Notes under the pieces: model-generated
Told to the model about the DNA's origin: nothing
Seen by the model: the letters and a program-made list of their open reading frames with translations, nothing else
Databases searched by the model: none
Origin: a virus
IMG/VR virus record: IMGVR_UViG_3300049216_000614
Coordinates: 1 to 44,637 of that record
DNA: 44,637 nucleotides
Direction: 5' to 3' (one strand)
Shown: positions 14,422 to 21,936 of the stretch, piece by piece
How positions within the stretch are numbered: the first letter of the stretch is position 1
Layout of the letters: every line of letters begins with the position of its first letter
Position numbers and translations under genes: made by a program

Positions 14422-14973
14422 TTGGCAAACTATTACCTCATCCGGTTATCGGTGCATCCATATATCCGGAAATACTTATGCAGTCATTACAGCGAACCGT
14501 TGTTTGTGTCTAAACGCGGCCATATTCCCTCATTCATCAATAACGTGCTGGAGCCTATGCCTAAGCTGAGCCCGGAAGAGATCAAAAGCGTCGTTAAAAT
14601 AAATTATGGCGCATATTTTGGTTTCGCGGTTACGGCCAGCAGCGCGAGGTCGCAAACCTATTTGAATTCGGACAGCGTTAAAAAGATCAACCAGGTGATA
14701 TCGGATATCATCCATGAAGAAATGTACCGGATGATCACCAGGCAGGCGGGTAAATTCGTCCAGGTCGATCAAACGATCCGCGAATTTACGGCGATGTACG
14801 ATTTTACCGAAGATGAGCTTCCGTTCGAAAATTTAAAGCGCTGGTATTACCGGGAGCGCAAGGAGCGGGAGCTGCGCCGCCAAAAGCTGGAGGCATCCGG
14901 ACCTCAATTTATCCTGACGCTGACCGAGGAGCGCAAATCTGACGAATGCATCGTCAGGAAAATGGCTTCATAA
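14422..14973 (+). CDS. Hypothetical protein, TTG start
   Basis: The product is 183 residues. The only start that keeps the conserved-looking N terminus (ANYYLIRLSVHPYIRKYLCSHY) is TTG 14422; the next in-frame Met would remove about 45 residues. The middle is helical ('SDSVKKINQVISDIIHEEMYRMITRQ') and the C-terminal part has a very basic helix (RRWYYRERKERELRRQKLEA), suggesting nucleic-acid contact. It lies between two promoters, just before the first late promoter, so it is a candidate for the unknown late-gene activator; this is inference from place and charge only. Confidence 0.55.
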   Translation: MANYYLIRLSVHPYIRKYLCSHYSEPLFVSKRGHIPSFINNVLEPMPKLSPEEIKSVVKINYGAYFGFAVTASSARSQTYLNSDSVKKINQVISDIIHEEMYRMITRQAGKFVQVDQTIREFTAMYDFTEDELPFENLKRWYYRERKERELRRQKLEASGPQFILTLTEERKSDECIVRKMAS

Positions 14974-14974
14974 A

Positions 14975-15012
14975 CCTGTCCTTTTTTTGATTTTACGGCG
15001 CCGGTAGTTTTG
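14975..15012 (+). promoter_or_regulatory. Late promoter P1: CCTGTCCTT-N21-TAGTTTTG
   Basis: CCTGTCCTT at 14975-14983 and TAGTTTTG at 15005-15012 are 21 bases apart. The -7 part fits the Bacteroidetes TAnnTTTG; the -33 part replaces the usual TTTG. The ATG at 15017 follows four bases later. Five more copies share this form. Confidence 0.75.
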
Positions 15013-15016
15013 GCGC

Positions 15017-16495
15017 ATGAGTTTTACGATCGCCCAGGATGAAAATGTTGCCAGTTTAAGCGTTGTTAAATTAGCGCAGGCCTACAACATCACCTCTTTA
15101 CTTCCCCTGGTGCAATTTGTGGAAGGCGCCGGCTGGGATACGATAGATTTCCTGGAAGAGTACGCCCAGCTGACCGATGAAACCGCGGAAAGCGATAACG
15201 GGCTTCAGTATACTTACAATCTTATATTTTCCTTCAATAAAAAACGCTCGGATCTGCTGGCATCCTTAGCGCCTTATCTCGGCACCGGCGCCATCGCCCT
15301 GGTGACCGATAATAACGGTTTAACGCAGATCATCGGCAACCTGCAGTCGCCCATCACCTTTAAACAAAATAATGACAGCGGGTTAAAATTCGGCGACATG
15401 AACAATGTGGCCATCACCGGCGCGGTGATCACCGATACAGCTGCAATTATACCGGTACCGGTTTACCAGGCCGTGGATGACGCGATATCGGTGGATGAAG
15501 AACAGGAAACGATCACCATCCCTATTTTAGCGAATGACCTGTCGAGCGAAGGGATCGACCCGGCCAGTGTAGAAATTGTTTTAAAAGATGTTGGAAATCC
15601 TATCGCGCCGACGTGGGATCCGGATACGGAATTGCTGACCTATACGCTGCGCGCGATGGATGGCGGCAATGTAAGGACCTTACAATATCAATGGACGGAC
15701 CTGGCAGGCAATCAATCCAACGTAGCGAATGTAAATATCACCATTACGCCAAGCATCGTTAACGCGGTGGATGACGCGGTATCGGTAGACCAGGGACAGG
15801 CCAGCGTGCTGATCCCGATATTAACCAATGACGAAGCCACCAACGGTATTAACCCGGCCACCGTTGAAATAGTGACCCAGGATGAAGGCGCTCCGGAACC
15901 GGCGACATTTGACAGAGGCACCCAGGAGATCACTTATTATTTACGTGCAAATGATGGCGGCAACACGCGAACGCTGCAATACCAATGGGCAGATAACGGC
16001 GGTAAAGAATCGAACGTGGCCACGGTTACCATTAACATCACCGGCTCGGCCAGGGCAACGGCCTGGAGAGGTTTAGCTTCATCCGCTTATTGTGTACAAA
16101 ACGATGATGATCAGAACACCGGTTATTTGGCTTATGCAACCCTGGAGCAATATTATACCGATGATAATTCAGCCACCGGCGTGACCAAGGCAAATATTAA
16201 TACTGACCCTAATTATATCGCGCCGGTATATAATACGGAAACCTGCCCGCTGCCGGTAATTGTGCAGGAAAAAGAATTGGGCTATAATGAAAGCCGGTCT
16301 GAAGTGGCCTGTTCATTCGCCGATCCTGCAAATTACTATTATGCCGGCGCGGCGGGCTCCAGTCCGCAATTAGGGACGGTAATTTATAACCAGGTTGGTT
16401 TGACCACTAAAGCCGTGCCAGGTTATTATTCCGACCGCGGCAGCTGGTATCAGGTGAACGGCGCCGGAACGGTTATAGCGACAGGCGCCTGCTAA
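15017..16495 (+). CDS. Phage structural protein with two Ig-like repeats
   Basis: The product is 492 residues. Residues 1-149 are an unrecognised domain. Two repeats of about 97 residues follow (150-246 and 247-340), each with 'VDDAxSVDxxQ', 'IPILxND', 'TLQYQW' and 'SNVAxVxIxI', the pattern of tandem Ig-like/cadherin-like domains found on phage surfaces. The C-terminal part (about 345-492) is rich in Tyr, Asn and Thr with paired Cys ('ASSAYCVQNDDDQNTGYLAYATLEQYY', 'ETCPLP', 'VACSFAD', 'TGAC'), as in Bacteroidetes surface-binding proteins. It is probably a capsid decoration or host-adhesion protein. It is driven by its own late promoter and starts four bases after the -7 element. Confidence 0.65.
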   Translation: MSFTIAQDENVASLSVVKLAQAYNITSLLPLVQFVEGAGWDTIDFLEEYAQLTDETAESDNGLQYTYNLIFSFNKKRSDLLASLAPYLGTGAIALVTDNNGLTQIIGNLQSPITFKQNNDSGLKFGDMNNVAITGAVITDTAAIIPVPVYQAVDDAISVDEEQETITIPILANDLSSEGIDPASVEIVLKDVGNPIAPTWDPDTELLTYTLRAMDGGNVRTLQYQWTDLAGNQSNVANVNITITPSIVNAVDDAVSVDQGQASVLIPILTNDEATNGINPATVEIVTQDEGAPEPATFDRGTQEITYYLRANDGGNTRTLQYQWADNGGKESNVATVTINITGSARATAWRGLASSAYCVQNDDDQNTGYLAYATLEQYYTDDNSATGVTKANINTDPNYIAPVYNTETCPLPVIVQEKELGYNESRSEVACSFADPANYYYAGAAGSSPQLGTVIYNQVGLTTKAVPGYYSDRGSWYQVNGAGTVIATGAC

Positions 16496-16508
16496 AGCGG
16501 CGTAATTT

Positions 16509-16546
16509 CCTGTCCTTTTTTCCTCTTTTTTGTGCCGGTAGTTTTG
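16509..16546 (+). promoter_or_regulatory. Late promoter P2: CCTGTCCTT-N21-TAGTTTTG
   Basis: CCTGTCCTT at 16509-16517 and TAGTTTTG at 16539-16546, with exactly 21 bases between. The two cores are identical to P1. The ATG at 16553 follows six bases after the -7 element. Confidence 0.75.
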
Positions 16547-16552
16547 GGCTCT

Positions 16553-17833
16553 ATGAGTTTAAAGCTACCGGCATTTTCATTGACAGGCATTTGGGCGATA
16601 GCTGAAGAAGCTGCTTACCATCGCGCGTCGCTTGAAATTTCCCCTATCCAGGAGCTTAAAATAAAAGCCGAGGACGTTACTCCCGAATATTACACCGGCC
16701 CGCAAGTAGTTATCGACGATAACGAGGACCCGGAAGAATCCGACCAGGAGCAAATTAATATCGCTGTTATCGCTAAACGCGGGCCTATCCCGCAATATGG
16801 TGACGGCAGCGCTACGCAATTATCCACTGTTATTCGCGCTTATGCCGATGATCCGTCCACGGCAGTTATCGTGCTCGACCTGAATACACCGGGCGGAGAA
16901 ATTTATGGTACACAAACCTGGCGGGAAGCGATCATTTATGCCAGGACAATGAAGCCGGTTATAGGTTTTTGCGAAGACGGCTATGTACAGAGCGCCGGCG
17001 AATGGGGTTGGAGCGCATGTACCGAGCGCTATGCCGGCAATGTGCTGTGCATGTTCGGATCCATCGGAATGATGGCCACTTTAATGGATGATTCAAAAGC
17101 GCTGGCCGAAAACGGTATAGAGCAGATCATCATTTACGCGCCTCAAAGCAAGCTGAAAAATAAAACGGTACGGGATGCACTCAATGGCAACACCGAGGCC
17201 TATGAAAAACGCCTGGAATTCAGCTGTAATAAAATGATCGCAGATGTGGCCAGCGACCTGGGCGAAAGTTTAACCAGCGACGAATGGAATACCGGCGCAT
17301 CCTTTTACGCGGAAGACGCGCAGCGCATCGGCCTGATCGACGGGATCATGACCCGGGCGGACGTTATGGCCCGGGCTTTAGAATTAGCACAAAATCAAAA
17401 TCAAAATACCATGTTCAAAAAATTTAAAAAGCTTGCCGACTTAGCCGGCAAAGGCGCCGAGGCAGTGACTGCCGAAGCTGTGGAGGCTATAAACGCCGAA
17501 ATAGAAAGCGAAAAAATCGAGGGAATATCTGTCGTTTTAGACAAGGACCTTGAAGTTATCGACCAAAAAGTAACCGCGCTTGAGCTGGAAGTTACTACTG
17601 CAAAAAGTTCATTAACAGACCTGCAGGGTAAAATTACAGCTAAGGAAACCGAAATCGCGGATCTTAAAACCAAGCTTGCCGCAAAACCTGCAGCCGCTAA
17701 CACGGACACAGCCGCCGTGAATGACGCCCCACCGGCTGACGCGGCGAATAAAGAAAAAATCGAAGCCAGCATTTTAACTGACGTGGATAAGCAAGCAGCT
17801 GACTACGCCAAAGCGATGGGCTGGAAGAAATAA
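16553..17833 (+). CDS. Capsid maturation protease (S49/ClpP-like) fused to scaffold
   Basis: The product is 427 residues from ATG 16553; a GTG at 16532 lies inside the promoter and is rejected. The protease domain spans about 60-285, with 'LDLNTPGGE' (108-116) as oxyanion region and Ser147 in 'GYVQSAGEWGW' as likely nucleophile, as in SppA-type phage proteases. Lys residues in 'APQSKLKNK' could serve as the base. The C-terminal 140 residues are Ala/Lys/Glu-rich coiled coil ('LEVTTAKSSLTDLQGKITAKETEIADLKTKLAAK'), typical of scaffold. It cleaves scaffold and capsid ends during prohead maturation. The capsid gene follows. Confidence 0.85.
   Translation: MSLKLPAFSLTGIWAIAEEAAYHRASLEISPIQELKIKAEDVTPEYYTGPQVVIDDNEDPEESDQEQINIAVIAKRGPIPQYGDGSATQLSTVIRAYADDPSTAVIVLDLNTPGGEIYGTQTWREAIIYARTMKPVIGFCEDGYVQSAGEWGWSACTERYAGNVLCMFGSIGMMATLMDDSKALAENGIEQIIIYAPQSKLKNKTVRDALNGNTEAYEKRLEFSCNKMIADVASDLGESLTSDEWNTGASFYAEDAQRIGLIDGIMTRADVMARALELAQNQNQNTMFKKFKKLADLAGKGAEAVTAEAVEAINAEIESEKIEGISVVLDKDLEVIDQKVTALELEVTTAKSSLTDLQGKITAKETEIADLKTKLAAKPAAANTDTAAVNDAPPADAANKEKIEASILTDVDKQAADYAKAMGWKK
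17411..17833 (+). CDS. Possible nested scaffold protein from an internal start
   Basis: ATG 17411 is in frame with the protease gene (codon 287) and lies exactly at the change from protease domain to Lys/Ala/Glu-rich coiled coil, after an Asn/Gln-rich linker. Lambda-type C/Nu3 pairs make a free scaffold from such an internal start. The product would be 140 residues. There is no strong Shine-Dalgarno (AAAATACC upstream), so this is an inference from domain architecture. Confidence 0.4.
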   Translation: MFKKFKKLADLAGKGAEAVTAEAVEAINAEIESEKIEGISVVLDKDLEVIDQKVTALELEVTTAKSSLTDLQGKITAKETEIADLKTKLAAKPAAANTDTAAVNDAPPADAANKEKIEASILTDVDKQAADYAKAMGWKK

Positions 17834-17863
17834 TTACGCACTCAAAACCCCTATTAAATAATA

Positions 17864-19111
17864 ATGAAAAATTTACTTAAATCTTTAAATGTAGTGGCCA
17901 GCGTGCTGGTAGCTATGTTTGTTTCCGCGTTCCTGTCTACGATGACGGGTATCCGCGTCGGCTTTTTTGTTGCCGGTTTTTTACTGCTCGGCACAGTGGG
18001 CCGTTCCCAGGCAGGCGTTTTATGTATAAACGTTAGCCCGAATGTTGAAGGCATCGCCAATTACCTCGGTTTAGTGAGGCCGACCTTATTCGGTACGCTA
18101 TACAACAATTTTGATATCGCCAACGATATCACGCTGGTGCCGAATGTAAAAAGCACGATGCGCTTAACCAAGCTGCTGATCAATAACGGCGCTGAGCCCT
18201 ATTCAGGAATTTATGAGCCCAACAATGACGATATCGCCTACAGCGAACAGGATTTGGTGGTTTCACAATGGCAGCGTGATATGCTGCTGGATCCCCGCAA
18301 ATATGTGAACACTTATTTAGAGTCGTTCCGTGCTGCTGGTGAAGGCGCGTTAAACAATACCATTCCTTTCGCCCAGTATACCGTTTCGCAATTCCTTCGC
18401 CAGATCGCCGCGTCTATGAACAATACCTCGGCTTTCTTCGGTTTGGGTACAGCTGCTTTCGCCGCTTATAATGCAGGAACGGTATATAATGCCGGCGCGG
18501 CAATAAAATACGTGCCGAACGGTAATACCAAGCTGCAGTATTATATCTGCAACGCTACAACTACTGCGGGCCAAAGCCCGGATACGACACCGGCTAAATG
18601 GACAAAGCGTAACGACCTGGCATTGTGCGTTGGTTTAGGTACCCGCATAAAAACAGACCGTACGAATGGCATTATCACCAACGTAGTATCCACCGGCGCG
18701 ATAACTGATTCCAGCGACGCGTATGATCAGTGTAAAGCGGTTTACCGTTCCTTACCGGATCCGGTAAAAGCGCAGGGTGTGATGCTGTATATGGCCCGCG
18801 GCGTTTACGAGCTTTTGATTGACGATATACAGAACCAGGTTGGTAAATATACCGAGACCGACGAGAGCGGAATTGTGTACCTGTATAACACCGAGCGTAA
18901 ATGTATGCTGAAACCAACCACCTGGCAGTATGGCTCGCAGCTGATCATAGCTACGCCGAAAGAAAACCTTTTGATGGGTACCGACCTGCAGAGCGATATG
19001 AACGAGATCAACATCATCCCGGATGTGTACAACATTAAATGGGGTATGACCGGTGTGATCGGGTTCAACTACCAGGACGCGGCTGTAATGGCCATTAACG
19101 ACCAAAACTAA
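17864..19111 (+). CDS. Major capsid protein candidate with hydrophobic N terminus and inserted CBM-like domain
   Basis: The product is 415 residues. It follows the protease-scaffold gene and has its own terminator, both usual for the major capsid gene. The first 50 residues hold two hydrophobic stretches (about 10-27 and 32-44) and may be removed by the protease. Residues about 198-250 (AFAAYNAGTVYNAGA... YYICNATTTAGQSPDTTPAKW) have the spacing of chitin-binding CBM5/12 domains: W or A-Y, Y..G..I.Y, YYIC, then G.SP...P..W. This would sit as a surface insertion. The rest is a mixed fold with 'SDSSDAYDQCKAVYRSLPDPVKAQGVMLYMARGVYELL'. The capsid call rests on context. Confidence 0.7.
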   Translation: MKNLLKSLNVVASVLVAMFVSAFLSTMTGIRVGFFVAGFLLLGTVGRSQAGVLCINVSPNVEGIANYLGLVRPTLFGTLYNNFDIANDITLVPNVKSTMRLTKLLINNGAEPYSGIYEPNNDDIAYSEQDLVVSQWQRDMLLDPRKYVNTYLESFRAAGEGALNNTIPFAQYTVSQFLRQIAASMNNTSAFFGLGTAAFAAYNAGTVYNAGAAIKYVPNGNTKLQYYICNATTTAGQSPDTTPAKWTKRNDLALCVGLGTRIKTDRTNGIITNVVSTGAITDSSDAYDQCKAVYRSLPDPVKAQGVMLYMARGVYELLIDDIQNQVGKYTETDESGIVYLYNTERKCMLKPTTWQYGSQLIIATPKENLLMGTDLQSDMNEINIIPDVYNIKWGMTGVIGFNYQDAAVMAINDQN

Positions 19112-19121
19112 GACAAGCAAC

Positions 19122-19150
19122 GGTCCTGATCTCACGATCGGGACCTTTTA
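19122..19150 (+). terminator. Terminator after the capsid gene
   Basis: A 10-bp stem with one wobble (GGTCCTGATC at 19122-19131, GATCGGGACC at 19136-19145, loop TCAC) is followed by TTTTA. It may reduce readthrough so that capsid mRNA exceeds that of the genes after it. Confidence 0.8.
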
Positions 19151-19173
19151 TCAATTTTATAATCATTTTTAAA

Positions 19174-19560
19174 ATGCAACTAAAAACTGTAGCTGACTAC
19201 AAAACTATTGATGAGGCCGTTGCTGATGTCAATAAACTACTAACGGCCCTTGCTGACGAAATAACAGCACACGCGGCCACAAAAAGCGCCCTGCAGGAAG
19301 AAATTACCGCGCATGGTGAAACGCAATCCGCTTTGGCCGATGCTGAGACAGCAGCTGACGAAGCAATTGCCCAGGCAAACGAAGCATTAGCTAACGCGCC
19401 TAAAAGTTATACCACTACCGTTGCCGGCGTAGGTAAAGTACAGGTAAATTTTGGCGTGGATAAATTAAGCAAAGACCAATTGCTTGAAAGTCCGGATAAA
19501 ATTGCTGCCCTGGTTAAAAAGGGTTCGCATGCCGTAACTGTTTTAACCGCGGAGGACTAA
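19174..19560 (+). CDS. Coiled-coil structural protein, possible head accessory protein
   Basis: The 128-residue product has an N-terminal helical half with imperfect Ala/Glu-rich repeats ('LADEITAHAATKSALQEEITAHGETQSALADAETAADEAIAQANEA') and a compact C-terminal part ('YTTTVAGVGKVQVNFGVDKLSKDQLLESPDKIAALVKKGSHAV'). The latter resembles small head-associated proteins near capsid genes. It is cotranscribed with the next two genes, with three- to four-base gaps. Its exact role is unknown. Confidence 0.6.
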   Translation: MQLKTVADYKTIDEAVADVNKLLTALADEITAHAATKSALQEEITAHGETQSALADAETAADEAIAQANEALANAPKSYTTTVAGVGKVQVNFGVDKLSKDQLLESPDKIAALVKKGSHAVTVLTAED

Positions 19561-19563
19561 GCC

Positions 19564-20124
19564 ATGGAAGGAGATTACGCGAATGTAGTGCAAACCGGCC
19601 TTGACCTGGTGGACGGTGCCGAGAATCCTTCCGGTTTACAGGAAGATGTGTTTTTGATCGTCGCGAGTGATGTCGCGAGCTTCGGTGTACCTGTAGCTAA
19701 CCCGTTAACGCCGTTGGCGGTGATCACCATCAGCACTAACCACGTGCTGAACGCCGGCGCGGCGCCAATACCCGTTTATTCGATGTTTGAGAAATCGGAC
19801 TTTGAATCGCCATTGACCGGTGAGCTGCTGAGTAAAATGTTTATGCCCGCGATTACGGTATTTATGCCGCAGCCGACCGCTCAAAACGCGGGAACGTTCA
19901 CCACGCTGAAAAACTGCAGGTTTATCGTGCTGATCAAACGCACTAACGCGTCGACCGGCTTTACGCAGATCGGTACCGTTGGTTTATACGCGAAAATTAA
20001 AGAAGGCAAAGTTGCTTATGGTAAAGGCCCTACCGGTGAACCTGGTATCAGCTTTACACTGGAAGCGCCATCGATCCATCCTTATTTCAACTATACCGGT
20101 ACATTACCTGCACCTGCGGCATAG
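19564..20124 (+). CDS. Phage structural protein, unassigned
   Basis: The product is 186 residues and beta-rich: strands such as 'QEDVFLIVASDVASFGVPV', 'LAVITISTNHVL', 'AITVFMPQPTAQ' and 'CRFIVLIKRTNASTGFTQIGTVGLYAKI' are separated by Gly/Pro/Ala turns. It might be a tail-tube or head-decoration protein, as both are small beta proteins placed after capsid genes. No family is recognised with confidence. Confidence 0.6.
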   Translation: MEGDYANVVQTGLDLVDGAENPSGLQEDVFLIVASDVASFGVPVANPLTPLAVITISTNHVLNAGAAPIPVYSMFEKSDFESPLTGELLSKMFMPAITVFMPQPTAQNAGTFTTLKNCRFIVLIKRTNASTGFTQIGTVGLYAKIKEGKVAYGKGPTGEPGISFTLEAPSIHPYFNYTGTLPAPAA

Positions 20125-20127
20125 TAA

Positions 20128-20421
20128 ATGGAAGATCACCTGAACCCTGAACTCGCCGGCAAATTTCGTATTAAAAACACGCATTTGCCGCGGGTTTTGA
20201 ATACACCGGTGGGTGATATTCATTTTAGCCGGCTGACTTTAGACCAGGCAGAAAAATTGGTTGAAGCTGATTTTTTTTACCTGGAGAAATTGCCTGAAGC
20301 GGAAACGGACATACCGGCCGCAGCTGGAGAGCCTGCGCGAGTAGAAGCACCGGAGCCGGTTGTTGCTCCGGAAAGCCACTTCACACCTGAAGGCCCGGGC
20401 GAACAAGTTGTAAAGTCTTAA
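20128..20421 (+). CDS. Hypothetical protein with Pro/Glu-rich tail
   Basis: The product is 97 residues. The first 55 look folded ('GKFRIKNTHLPRVLNTPVGDIHFSRLTLDQAEKLVEADFFYLEKL'), like the short proteins that begin with a 'LT.eqA..L' helix in phage structural operons. The last 40 are disordered, rich in Glu, Pro and Ala. It closes this head block and is followed by a terminator. Confidence 0.6.
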   Translation: MEDHLNPELAGKFRIKNTHLPRVLNTPVGDIHFSRLTLDQAEKLVEADFFYLEKLPEAETDIPAAAGEPARVEAPEPVVAPESHFTPEGPGEQVVKS

Positions 20422-20449
20422 ATTGTTGTGTGTTTAATTGTTTGAAAGT

Positions 20450-20476
20450 AAAGCGGCTGTAAAAGGCCGCTTTTTT
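20450..20476 (+). terminator. Terminator of the capsid/head block
   Basis: AAAGCGGC (20450-20457) and GCCGCTTT (20466-20473) form a perfect stem that runs into six T. It separates the head genes from the methylase. Confidence 0.85.
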
Positions 20477-20524
20477 AATGAGCTCATTTAGGGATCAGAG
20501 CCAACGAACCCAAAAATGTAACTC

Positions 20525-21325
20525 ATGAAAATTAATTTAAAAACGCCGATCAGCTATTACGGCGGAAAACAAAAATTAGCTACCAAAATTTTATCGGTTA
20601 TACCTGAGCATACGCTTTACTGCGAGATGTTTTCCGGTGGCGCTGCTGTGTTTTTTGCAAAACAACCATCCCTGGTTGAAGTACTTAACGACACGAATAA
20701 AGAATTGATCAACTTTTACCGTGTGGTGCAGCAGGATTTTACAAGCCTGGAAAAGGAGATCCGCATATCGCTGCATAGCCGCGATCTGTTTAGCAAAGCA
20801 TCCGTTATTTACAATTACCCGGATATGTTTAGCGAAGTAAAACGGGCCTGGGCAGTTTGGATTTTGTCGACCCAAAGTTTTTGCAGTCAACTGGATGGCA
20901 GCTTCGGATTTGATAAAACCGAAAATACAACCACTAAAAAGATCATCAATAACCGCGACCGTTTTACCGAGGAGTATGCCATCAGGCTGCAAAACGTGCA
21001 AATTGAATGCGCGGATGCTTTGTATATCATCAAAAGCAGGGACGCTGCCGGCAGCTTTTTTTATGCCGATCCGCCATATTTCAACAGCGATTGCGGTCAT
21101 TATAACGGCTACACCGCACAGGATTTTGAAAACCTGCTGCAAGTATTTACAAAGCTGGAGGGTAAATTTTTGTTATCATCCTATCCTTCAGAATTGTTAA
21201 AGCGGTATGTTAAGGAAAACGGCTGGCATCAATGGTCGCTGGAGAGCGGTGTAACAGTTAACCAAAAAGGCGCCGGATATCAGAAAAGAAAAATTGAAGT
21301 TTTGACGGCTAATTACCCGATTTGA
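20525..21325 (+). CDS. DNA adenine N6-methyltransferase (D12/Dam type)
   Basis: The 266-residue product carries the D12 class layout. An N-terminal SAM site (YYGGKQKLA, about 12-20, and 'EMFSGGAAVFFAKQ', about 34-47) is followed by a variable target-recognition region and the catalytic motif DPPY at 182-185. It transfers a methyl group from SAM to adenine in DNA; the site, often GATC in this class, cannot be read from sequence. No restriction enzyme gene is beside it, so it is an orphan methylase, probably protecting phage DNA or timing replication or packaging. Its place between the capsid genes and terminase, with an RNA-rich gap after it, is unusual. Confidence 0.9.
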   Translation: MKINLKTPISYYGGKQKLATKILSVIPEHTLYCEMFSGGAAVFFAKQPSLVEVLNDTNKELINFYRVVQQDFTSLEKEIRISLHSRDLFSKASVIYNYPDMFSEVKRAWAVWILSTQSFCSQLDGSFGFDKTENTTTKKIINNRDRFTEEYAIRLQNVQIECADALYIIKSRDAAGSFFYADPPYFNSDCGHYNGYTAQDFENLLQVFTKLEGKFLLSSYPSELLKRYVKENGWHQWSLESGVTVNQKGAGYQKRKIEVLTANYPI

Positions 21326-21333
21326 GAAAAAAC

Positions 21334-21467
21334 AAAGCCCGGGCGACACTACGTTATGCGCTAACAGTAACAAGTACCAGGTGCAAATAAATGCACCCAA
21401 AGCCCGGGCTTATCTCTATGTAGGGATACAGAGCCCAGTTTTGGGTGGTACTTATTACTGTTAGCGC
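21334..21467. ncRNA. Cloverleaf-like structured element closed by a 22-bp stem
   Basis: Arms at 21358-21379 and 21446-21467 are complementary over 22 bp with one mismatch; CGCTAACAGTAA/TTACTGTTAGCG and AAGTACCA/TGGTACTT are its perfect parts. Inside are GGTGCA/TGCACC (21380-21397), the palindrome AAGCCCGGGCTT (21400-21411), CTC..TGTA/TACAGAG (21414-21433) and CCCA/TGGG (21434-21445). AAAGCCCGGGC occurs again just outside, at 21334-21344, and could pair with the inner copy. No gene overlaps it. Either strand could be the active one; a small mobile element with inverted ends is the alternative to an RNA. Confidence 0.6.
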
Positions 21468-21486
21468 GGTAAAGATAGAAAATTTT

Positions 21487-21524
21487 CCTGTCCTTAAATT
21501 CGATTTTGAGGCGATCTATATTTG
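21487..21524 (+). promoter_or_regulatory. Late promoter P3: CCTGTCCTT-N21-TATATTTG
   Basis: CCTGTCCTT at 21487-21495 and TATATTTG at 21517-21524, with 21 bases between. No start codon follows closely; the transcript runs into a terminator about 90 bases later. Confidence 0.7.
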
Positions 21525-21529
21525 AGTCT

Positions 21530-21622
21530 CTTCTTTATAATTGGTTTTTTTCTTTTTTTATCGTAGTATGAATTAGTTAATTAAATGAAATCCCCGTGGC
21601 GCGAGGCACCGGGGATTTTTTT
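21530..21622 (+). ncRNA. Candidate late small RNA 1, with terminator
   Basis: Between P3 and a strong terminator (ATCCCCG at 21590-21596, CGGGGAT at 21610-21616, then seven T) lies about 90 bp with no credible gene. The 5' part is T-rich. The expected product is a short RNA made with the late genes; its 5' end is an estimate from the promoter. A 14-codon frame across the terminator is not convincing. Confidence 0.5.
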
Positions 21623-21659
21623 CTGTCCTTAAATTAACTTATAAGTGAAGTTATTTTTG
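21622..21659 (+). promoter_or_regulatory. Late promoter P4: TCTGTCCTT-N21-TATTTTTG
   Basis: TCTGTCCTT at 21622-21630 (one base off the other copies) and TATTTTTG at 21652-21659, again with 21 bases between. It begins right at the T-run of the preceding terminator, so the two units are back to back. Confidence 0.65.
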
Positions 21660-21664
21660 AATTG

Positions 21665-21761
21665 AAAGGAGGCGCGTATTAAAACAGTACCTTGACTAAG
21701 CTTATTGACTTTAAAAGGAGTATTTCATCATTAATGCCCGGGCGAATGTCCGGGTATTTTT
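21665..21761 (+). ncRNA. Candidate late small RNA 2, with terminator
   Basis: The stretch after P4 ends in a terminator: AATGCCCGG (21733-21741) and CCGGGTATT (21750-21758, one wobble), then T. It contains AAAGGAGG and AAAGGAGT, which look like ribosome sites, but only weak frames follow, such as TTG 21692. The 3' end overlaps the tail of a leftward gene candidate, so the RNA could also act as its antisense. Confidence 0.45.
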
Positions 21762-21916
21762 GCTTCAGGCAATTCCAAAGGTTTTATTTCCTCGTAGTCG
21801 ATATCGATGGTATCAACATCAACTTCATCCATTGGAACCATGACGTATCCGAATTTAACGCTATAATCCGGAAAGTAATAACTCAACCATAAGCCAGGAT
21901 CATTCATAAGTGCCAT
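21731..21916 (-). CDS. Small acidic protein, leftward, uncertain
   Basis: From ATG 21916 on the minus strand the product is about 61 residues (MALMNDPGLWLSYYFPDYSVKFGYVMVPMDEVDVDTIDIDYEEIKPLELPEAKIPGHSPGH), written here in two pieces by eye as a folded N-terminal half and an acidic C-terminal half. A TATATTTG lies three bases before the ATG on that strand, the same close spacing as the late genes. Its C-terminal codons lie in the stem of the facing terminator. The opposite strand has an open frame of similar length that looks less protein-like. No family is recognised. Confidence 0.4.
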   Translation of the reverse strand: MALMNDPGLWLSYYFPDYSVKFGYVMVPMDEVDVDTIDIDYEEIKPLELPEAKIPGHSPGH

Positions 21917-21936
21917 ATTCAAATATAAGGCAATTT

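Noticed and set aside
21334-21467. Retron-like msr-msd as explanation for the long inverted repeat.
   Set aside because: No reverse transcriptase gene is nearby and no conserved branching G context could be identified.
21692-21892. Plus-strand 66-residue frame from TTG 21692.
   Set aside because: It passes through the terminator stem and has low-complexity character; the minus-strand frame with a close promoter looks better, though still uncertain.
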